11,196 nt of DNA from an uncultured Clostridia bacterium (GTDB taxonomy: Bacteria > Bacillota > Clostridia > Oscillospirales > Oscillospiraceae). The notes under the pieces were generated by a model. It had not been told where the DNA came from. It did not search any database and worked only from the letters and a program-made list of their open reading frames with translations. Both the position numbers and the translations under genes were made by a program. Of the stretch, positions 6,907 through 11,196 are shown one piece after another. Within the stretch, counting starts at the first letter, position 1. The number at the start of each line of letters is the position of its first letter. The stretch spans positions 1 through 11,196 of the forward strand of contig CALLZZ010000525.1 in NCBI GenBank assembly GCA_937858235.1, read 5' to 3'.

Positions 6907-8402
6907 TTGATTTAGCAAAAGCTGTGACAGTGTTTATCGGCAGGCGCGGAGAGCATAATTTTCGCCGCCTTGAATTTGATGTTTCGAGCCTATTAGATGG
7001 TAGCTACCCCGAAACTGCTCTAAATGCCATATACAAAAGACCGGATGGCATTGCTTATCCGGTGGTCACAACCTACGCTGATGGCGTTCTAACATGGTCA
7101 CCCAACGCAACAGACACGTTGCTTGTCGGTGTTGGGCAGTTGGAGATAAGGGTTACTCATGGAGATGTGGTCGGAAAAAGCGTCCGAATACTAACCATCG
7201 TTGAGGAGGCTCTTGTTGATGATATAGCCGAGCCACCCGAGCCCCCTGCCCAGGAATGGCTCAATCGAGTGCTTTCAGCCTTAGCGGAATTGGATATTGA
7301 TGAGATAAACAACTTGCTAAATCTCACTTATAACCTGCTAAATGACAATTATGCATTGCTGAATACCACGCACAACCAACTAAACGATACCCATGGGCTG
7401 ATCGGAGATAACTACGAACTGTTAAACACAACAAATAGTCAGGTAAATGACAGCTACAACCTGCTGGACACCACATACGGCTTAATTGAGAATATGCGTG
7501 ACACGCTGTATATGAGGACAGGAATTCTTCTCAACCATTTGCATCCAATTGAAACTGCTTCTGCACCGGACATGACCAGCCGAAGAGCGTCCATCACGTT
7601 TAGCAGCGTATCAAATGGCAATAACGTAGTGGTCGGTACGGTAACATATACCTTCGTCACTGCCTTGGGCAGTCCTTCCGCAAACAATGTGCAGGTGTTA
7701 ATCCAAGGTACCCTTCGCAATACGGTCAAGAAATTTGCCGAAGCCATAAGGGGCGTCGAGGATGAAACGAACATTGCCTATGGGGTAGGTACAGACCCAA
7801 ATCCTACTTGCACCGCCTATTGGACGAGTCAGAGATTTTCCATCGGAGACGCTACCGTAGCTCCGGGTGAAAGCCTGTTTATGCTGGAAAGAGTAGAAAA
7901 TGCAACATCCGCAATAAATCTGACATCCACCGCAACAGTAGCTATCAATCCATTTACCAGGATAAGCTACCTGAGATATATTTTGTCGGGCAACGTTTCA
8001 GGTTCGGGCGGAGCTAACAGCGTTCGTGGGCCTTTGCACACGGTATTGCCCATTAACAGTGTAGTCATTGGAGGTCAGGGTGGATTGCTTTATCCGGCGA
8101 CATATGACTGTCATTTGATAACTCTTTGCCGCCAATCGGATACAAGCGAAAAGGAGCTTGACTTCTATATTTCCAATGACGAGGAGACTTTCACCAGAAT
8201 CTCACGGAGTACACCTGTAGGGTCAAATACATCTGCTGAATCTCTGCACATTCATATTCAAATGCGGCAAGCCAGGGTACCTGCCGGGTATGGACTGTAC
8301 GTCTGTATGGGAAGTGACGGAACATCATCAAGTGCTTATTGCGATTTGAAATTTACCTACCATCTATATCCTACCGCTCTTGCGACAGATACAAGTCCTT
8401 AA
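6903..8402 (+). CDS. Tail-fibre/baseplate-like protein encoded inside the lysis cassette
   Basis: A 499-residue protein whose ATG overlaps the holin stop by 4 nt; no strong binding site precedes it, so coupling to the holin is likely. No signal peptide or membrane segment. Residues 1 to about 115 form a beta-rich domain (FRRLEFDVSSLLDGSYPE, YKRPDGIAYPV, GVLTWSP) that resembles the N-terminal attachment domain of phage upper-baseplate (BppU-like) proteins. Residues 138-200 are nine uninterrupted heptads rich in Asn, Thr and Leu, a probable trimeric stalk. Residues about 225-300 contain a segment (VTYTFVTALGSPSANNVQVLI, then KKFAEAIRG) seen in many phage tail and surface proteins, and the rest to 499 is beta-rich and ends in a compact domain (SAYCDLKFTYHLYP). 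I infer a trimeric fibre with a C-terminal tip. Its place between holin and endolysin is unusual for a structural gene. Confidence 0.62.
   Translation: MIDLAKAVTVFIGRRGEHNFRRLEFDVSSLLDGSYPETALNAIYKRPDGIAYPVVTTYADGVLTWSPNATDTLLVGVGQLEIRVTHGDVVGKSVRILTIVEEALVDDIAEPPEPPAQEWLNRVLSALAELDIDEINNLLNLTYNLLNDNYALLNTTHNQLNDTHGLIGDNYELLNTTNSQVNDSYNLLDTTYGLIENMRDTLYMRTGILLNHLHPIETASAPDMTSRRASITFSSVSNGNNVVVGTVTYTFVTALGSPSANNVQVLIQGTLRNTVKKFAEAIRGVEDETNIAYGVGTDPNPTCTAYWTSQRFSIGDATVAPGESLFMLERVENATSAINLTSTATVAINPFTRISYLRYILSGNVSGSGGANSVRGPLHTVLPINSVVIGGQGGLLYPATYDCHLITLCRQSDTSEKELDFYISNDEETFTRISRSTPVGSNTSAESLHIHIQMRQARVPAGYGLYVCMGSDGTSSSAYCDLKFTYHLYPTALATDTSP
7314..7502 (+). repeat. Nine 21-nt coding repeats encoding Leu/Asn-rich heptads
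   Basis: Codons 138-200 of the fibre-like gene encode LLNLTYN, LLNDNYA, LLNTTHN, QLNDTHG, LIGDNYE, LLNTTNS, QVNDSYN, LLDTTYG and LIENMRD in strict register. Hydrophobic residues at position 2 and Tyr/His at position 6 recur at 4/3 spacing, fitting a coiled-coil stalk with an unusual Tyr/His layer. The repeats are coding and not a CRISPR array. Confidence 0.75.
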
Positions 8403-8421
8403 TTTGCGAGGTGATTTATTA

Positions 8422-9333
8422 ATGCGATTACGAAAATTAATACTTACAAATAACGCTTGCTATAAAGCAGGTAAAACCATAACTCCCAAAGGAATTATGG
8501 TGCACTCTACTGGGGCAAATAATCCATGGCTCAAGCGATATGTTGGCCCGAATGACGGCTTACTTGGTATAAACCAATACAACAATCACTGGAATCAAGA
8601 TAAGCCAGACGGCCGCCAAGTTTGTGTTCATGCCTTCATCGGCAAGCTTGCGGATGGAACCATCGCCACTTATCAAACTCTGCCTTGGAATCATCGTGGT
8701 TGGCATGGAGGCTCCGGCTCGAAAGGCTCGGTCAACGATACCCATATAGGCTTTGAAATATGCGAGGACGGTCTTTTGGATAGCACCTATTTTGACAAGG
8801 TGTACCGGGAGGCCGTCGAACTTTGTGTATATCTTTGCAAGAACTATGGTTTAACCGAAAAGAACATCCTCTGCCACAGTGAGGGTCACAAGCTGGGTAT
8901 TGCCAGCAATCATGCAGATGTGATGCACTGGTTTCCTAAGCATGATAAGAGTATGGACACCTTTCGAGCGGATGTAAAGAATGCACTGAATCCCATTAAA
9001 CCATCCCCTAAAGCGGAGGATATTTTATATAGGGTGAGAAAAAGCTGGGATGACACCAAATCTCAAAAGGGTGCATATAAGTTGTTGGAAAATGCCAAGC
9101 GTTGTGCAGATACCAACTCCGGATACTCTGTCTTTGATGAGGATGGACAAATTATATACTCAGGAAAATCTGCTCCGACATATGAAATATATACCGTAGT
9201 TAAGGGTGACTCACTTTGGAAGATTGCTAAAGAAAAGCTTGGCAATGGTGAAAGATATACGGAGATTAAGGCACTCAACGGTCTAACTACAAATATCATC
9301 TATGCCGGACAGAAATTGAAAATTCCTAATTAA
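8422..9333 (+). CDS. Endolysin: N-acetylmuramoyl-L-alanine amidase with C-terminal LysM
   Basis: A 303-residue enzyme that cleaves the amide bond between muramic acid and the stem peptide at lysis. Start ATG 8422 follows GAGGTGA (8408-8414); the upstream ATG at 8380 lies inside the preceding gene. No signal peptide, in keeping with holin-dependent release. Residues about 20-190 are an Amidase_2 domain: GIMVHSTGA (H28 a probable zinc ligand), WNHRGWHGG (90-97), THIGFEICED (107-116) and CHSEGHKLGIASNHADVMHWF (151-171), where H152/H156 and D166/H169 are candidates for the other ligands. Residues about 198-250 (LYRVRKSWDDTKSQKGAYKLL, VFDEDGQIIYSG) are a linker domain common in clostridial endolysins and somewhat SPOR-like. 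Residues 257-303 are one LysM peptidoglycan-binding repeat (YTVVKGDSLWKIAKEKLG through YAGQKLKIPN). Confidence 0.93.
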   Translation: MRLRKLILTNNACYKAGKTITPKGIMVHSTGANNPWLKRYVGPNDGLLGINQYNNHWNQDKPDGRQVCVHAFIGKLADGTIATYQTLPWNHRGWHGGSGSKGSVNDTHIGFEICEDGLLDSTYFDKVYREAVELCVYLCKNYGLTEKNILCHSEGHKLGIASNHADVMHWFPKHDKSMDTFRADVKNALNPIKPSPKAEDILYRVRKSWDDTKSQKGAYKLLENAKRCADTNSGYSVFDEDGQIIYSGKSAPTYEIYTVVKGDSLWKIAKEKLGNGERYTEIKALNGLTTNIIYAGQKLKIPN

Positions 9334-9338
9334 TCATG

Positions 9339-9381
9339 ATGCCCTTGGAGGTCAAAAAACTTCCGAGGGCATTATTTTTTT
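9339..9381 (+). terminator. Strong intrinsic terminator ending the late operon
   Basis: A 12-bp stem (9339-9350 pairing with 9361-9372, GC-rich core GCCCT/AGGGC, with two G-U pairs) closes a 10-nt loop and is followed by seven consecutive T (9375-9381). It starts 5 nt after the endolysin stop, so it should end transcription of the tail and lysis genes. Confidence 0.9.
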
Positions 9382-9465
9382 CTAAACCGTCAGATTTCAT
9401 TTCCTCCCGTGGCTACCAGGTAGAGGGCAACAAATTAAATCGCCCTTTAGAAAGAGGTGAAGGAC
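9382..9465 (+). promoter_or_regulatory. 84-nt leader with inverted repeats before the early genes
   Basis: This gap between the late terminator and the first early gene holds no reading frame. It contains a tight inverted repeat CTACC-A-GGTAG (9413-9423) and an 8-bp hairpin TAGAGGGC/GCCCTTTA (9421-9428 with 9442-9449, 13-nt loop) ending just before the ribosome binding site GAGGTG (9454-9459). The two share bases 9421-9423, so they could be alternative folds. A CCTCCC run (9403-9408) could also pair with GAGG of the binding site. I see no convincing -35/-10 promoter here, although a new promoter would be expected after such a strong terminator. Operator, attenuator or processed leader are all possible; none is proven. 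Confidence 0.4.
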
Positions 9466-9684
9466 ATGAAACACAACCTTAAAATCAGTGTTTCAAAAGA
9501 GCCACAGACAGGCGGAATCGTTACTTGCCGTAATGTCACCATTAGGGAGCGCATCCTACGTTTCCTCCTTGGAGATAAACGACGTGTAACCATTCTGATC
9601 CCAGGAGACAGTGTCGAGGAACTCTCCATCTGTGAGACTACGAAAGGAGGAAATGACCTTGAGCAAAGTAAAGTTACTGCTTGA
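9466..9684 (+). CDS. Small conserved phage protein of unknown function
   Basis: A 72-residue basic protein. ATG 9466 is preferred because GAGGTG (9454-9459) lies 6 nt upstream; the alternative GTG at 9457 overlaps that site. The core is GGIVTCRNVTIRERILRFLL followed by GDKRRVTILIPGDSVEELSI. I recognise this pattern from short hypothetical proteins that precede the DUF2800 cluster in Firmicutes prophages, but know of no assigned function. It has no membrane segment, no zinc-binding cysteine pairs and no clear helix-turn-helix; the Arg/Lys-rich helix-like middle followed by a short beta-like stretch would be compatible with nucleic-acid or protein binding. It is the first gene of the early operon, and its 3' end overlaps the next gene by 26 nt, so the two are probably translated together. 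Confidence 0.75.
   Translation: MKHNLKISVSKEPQTGGIVTCRNVTIRERILRFLLGDKRRVTILIPGDSVEELSICETTKGGNDLEQSKVTA
9643..9650 (+). promoter_or_regulatory. Ribosome binding site that selects a TTG start at 9659
   Basis: AAAGGAGG lies only 2 nt before the ATG at 9653 but 8 nt before the in-frame TTG at 9659. The normal spacing therefore favours TTG, which gives a protein beginning (M)SKVKLLLDVV, the start usual for this family as I recall it. Confidence 0.65.
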
Positions 9685-9976
9685 TGTGGTAAATGATATG
9701 CGAAGTCTTGCAGACAGCATACAGGCAGTTTGTGATGCAATGACAGAAAGTGATTCTGCTCCCAAAGAAGTGCCTGCCACAAAGACAGAAACAGCAAAAG
9801 AGCCGGATATCCCACTTGAAAAAGTGCGTATGGTGCTTGCCGAAAAGAGCCAGCTTGGATTTACTGCCGAAGTGCGAGGACTCATTCAGAAGTATGGTGC
9901 CGACAAGTTAAGTGCCGTTGACAAGGCTTATTATGCTGACATCTTGAAAGATGCGGAGGTTCTTGGCAATGGGTAA
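9659..9976 (+). CDS. Small phage early protein, often labelled 'rrp5-like'
   Basis: A 105-residue protein with a probable TTG start, overlapping the previous gene by 26 nt and the next by 8 nt. Three parts can be seen: an N-terminal amphipathic helix (KVKLLLDVVNDMRSLADSIQ), an acidic, Lys/Thr/Pro-rich linker (about residues 45-63), and a C-terminal helical domain (LEKVRMVLAEKSQLGFTAEVRGLIQKYGADKLSAVDKAYYADILKDAEVL in the sequence at about 9817-9966, key residues V-R, L-A-E-K-S, T-A-E-V-R, Y-G-A-x-K-L-S). Proteins of this pattern are common beside DUF2800 in Firmicutes prophages and carry the inherited name 'rRNA biogenesis protein rrp5', for which nothing here gives support. The C-terminal domain may be a small DNA- or protein-binding fold. 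Likely role: accessory factor for phage replication or recombination, inferred from operon context. Confidence 0.72.
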   Translation: MSKVKLLLDVVNDMRSLADSIQAVCDAMTESDSAPKEVPATKTETAKEPDIPLEKVRMVLAEKSQLGFTAEVRGLIQKYGADKLSAVDKAYYADILKDAEVLGNG

Positions 9977-11105
9977 TCATGCAATATTATCTGCATCATC
10001 TTCACACAGATGGCTTCATTGTTTACCGTCAGCAAGGCTTGAACTTGAGTTTGAAGATACGAGCGGTACTGCGGCAGAAGAAGGAACAGCGGCACACGCA
10101 CTCTCGGAACACAAACTGAAAAAGGCACTCCATATAAGGAGCAAGCGTCCTATATCAGAGTATGACTCAGATGAAATGGAAGAATGTACGGATGCCTATG
10201 TTGATTTCGTTATGGAACAGGTGGAGCTTGCAAAACAGTCCTGCAATGATCCTATCATTCTTATCGAAAAGCGTCTTGATTTTTCCTGCTATGTGCCAGA
10301 CGGCTTTGGTACTGGAGATTGTTTAATCATCTCAGATGACAGACTTCACATAGTGGATTTTAAATATGGCATGGGTGTGCTTGTTGATGCGGTGGACAAT
10401 CCACAGATGAAACTGTATGCCTTGGGTGCCCTTGAAATCTATGACAGCCTTTATGATATCGATGAAGTGTCAATGACGATTTTCCAGCCAAGAAGAGAAA
10501 ATGTCAGCACATGGACTGTACCGGTAGAGGAGCTTAAATGCTGGGCAGAAGAGGAACTTAAACCAAAGGCAGTAAAAGCCTATAACGGCGAGGGCGAATA
10601 TATACCGGGTGAATGGTGTACTTTCTGCAAAGCTGCAGTCAGATGCCGTGCAAGAGCCGAAGAAAAATTAAAACTCGCACAGACAGAGTTTAAGATGCCA
10701 CCGTTACTTACTGATAATGAGATAGAAGAGATTCTGTTCATTCTCCCCGACCTTACTAAATGGGCAAATGAAATAACTGCCTACGCCACAGACGCCGCTG
10801 TGAATCACGGCAAAGAGTGGAATGGTTTTAAGGTTGTGGAAGGTCGCTCTGTTCGCAAATACAAAGATGAAGATGCCATCGCAGAAAAAGCTGTGGCAAG
10901 CGGATTTAAGGACATTTACCGTAAGAGCCTCATCCCTATGACAGAGATGCAGAAACTGATGGGTAAAACCAAATTTGAGGAAATTCTCGGTGACCTCATT
11001 TATAAACCACCGGGCAAGCCGACTCTTGTTCCCAACTCGGATAAAAGACCGGCTATGAACGTAGCAGATGCAAAAAACGAATTTAACGAAATTATGGAGG
11101 ATTAA
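9969..11105 (+). CDS. DUF2800 protein, predicted PD-(D/E)XK nuclease with Fe-S cysteines
   Basis: A 378-residue protein starting at ATG 9969, nine nt after GGAGG (9955-9959); the upstream ATG at 9951 precedes that site. Its start overlaps the previous stop by 8 nt. It matches DUF2800: N-terminal HAILSASSSHRWLHCLPSARL, and a C-terminal YKPPGKPTLVPNSDKRP. Nuclease-like residues: E37/E38 and H43 in AEEGTAAH, D117 in GTGD, D130-x-K132 in IVDFKYG, and Q146/Y150 in QMKLY, the order of RecB/Cas4-type PD-(D/E)XK enzymes. C18 near the N-terminus and C217-x2-C220-x5-C226 near residue 220 match the four-cysteine iron-sulfur arrangement of Cas4 and AddB. I infer a DNA exonuclease or end-processing enzyme acting with the replication or recombination genes downstream. 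The DUF call is confident; the enzymatic role is an inference. Confidence 0.85.
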   Translation: MGNHAILSASSSHRWLHCLPSARLELEFEDTSGTAAEEGTAAHALSEHKLKKALHIRSKRPISEYDSDEMEECTDAYVDFVMEQVELAKQSCNDPIILIEKRLDFSCYVPDGFGTGDCLIISDDRLHIVDFKYGMGVLVDAVDNPQMKLYALGALEIYDSLYDIDEVSMTIFQPRRENVSTWTVPVEELKCWAEEELKPKAVKAYNGEGEYIPGEWCTFCKAAVRCRARAEEKLKLAQTEFKMPPLLTDNEIEEILFILPDLTKWANEITAYATDAAVNHGKEWNGFKVVEGRSVRKYKDEDAIAEKAVASGFKDIYRKSLIPMTEMQKLMGKTKFEEILGDLIYKPPGKPTLVPNSDKRPAMNVADAKNEFNEIMED

Positions 11106-11110
11106 ATATT

Positions 11111-11196
11111 ATGGCAAATAACACTAATAAAACTAAGGTTATCACAGGTGTAAACACAAGGCTCTCTTACTTCCACGGATGGGAGCCGGTATCTAT
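11111..11196 (+). CDS. DUF2815 protein, N-terminal fragment (cut by window end)
   Basis: Only 28 complete codons are present, starting at ATG 11111 ten nt after GGAGG (11096-11100). The visible peptide begins MANNTNKTKVITGVNTRLSY and continues FHGWEPVS, matching the opening of DUF2815 proteins, which typically start with a short polar tail and a V-x-T-G-x-x-R-L-S-Y motif. DUF2815 genes nearly always follow DUF2800 in Firmicutes phages and are suspected to be single-stranded-DNA-binding or replication accessory proteins; that role comes from family context, not from this fragment. It lies 5 nt after the DUF2800 stop and is evidently in the same operon. Confidence 0.8.
   Translation, partial: MANNTNKTKVITGVNTRLSYFHGWEPVS

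Noticed and set aside
7314..7502. Possible CRISPR or tandem-repeat array with 21-nt period
   Set aside because: The period equals one protein heptad, copies are diverged at codon third positions, and there are no spacers.
9413..9449. Phage attachment site in the gap after the endolysin
   Set aside because: Inverted repeats are present, but no integrase or recombinase is adjacent and there is no second copy of the segment in the window to define a core.
9334..9465. Sigma-A promoter for the early genes
   Set aside because: I looked for TTGACA and TATAAT-like hexamers at 16-18 nt spacing and found no convincing pair; T-rich matches belong to the terminator.

Overview
The window is a continuous, plus-strand stretch of a tailed-phage genome, most likely a siphovirus-type prophage of a low-to-moderate GC Firmicute, probably class Clostridia. 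Evidence: AGGAGG-type ribosome binding sites in front of nearly every gene, a Gp37-like tail protein, a TcdE-type holin, an amidase-LysM endolysin, and a DUF2800/DUF2815 gene pair, which is typical of clostridial prophages. No host gene, tRNA, rRNA, CRISPR array, insertion sequence or integrase is visible. Assignments rest on reading the proteins by eye; no database search was run.

Tail-tip module (1-6382). The window opens inside the tape measure gene, followed by the distal tail (Dit) protein, a large Gp37-like tail-tip protein with a heptad stalk and a distal domain, a small baseplate-type protein, and an 823-residue protein with four fibronectin-III-like domains. Genes are spaced by 16 nt or less, or nearly abut, so they read as one late transcript. 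A hairpin with a short T run (6401-6430) follows.

Lysis module (6466-9333). A holin is followed, with a 4-base ATGA overlap, by a 499-residue protein that looks like a tail fibre or baseplate component rather than a lysis protein. Next comes the endolysin, an amidase with a repeat-like middle segment and a C-terminal LysM. A strong intrinsic terminator at 9339-9381 closes the late region.

Early DNA-metabolism module (9466-end). After an 84-nt leader with inverted repeats and no obvious promoter come a 72-residue conserved phage protein, a 105-residue protein of the kind often labelled 'rrp5', a DUF2800 protein with the residues of a PD-(D/E)XK nuclease plus four cysteines arranged as in Cas4/AddB iron-sulfur nucleases, and the first 28 codons of DUF2815. 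These genes overlap or are tightly spaced and presumably form an operon running into the replication genes beyond the window.

No wholly new system is evident. The most interesting points are the predicted Fe-S nuclease character of the DUF2800 protein, the fibre-like gene inside the lysis cassette, the structured leader before the early genes, and the indel-free duplication of a two-domain Fn3 unit.
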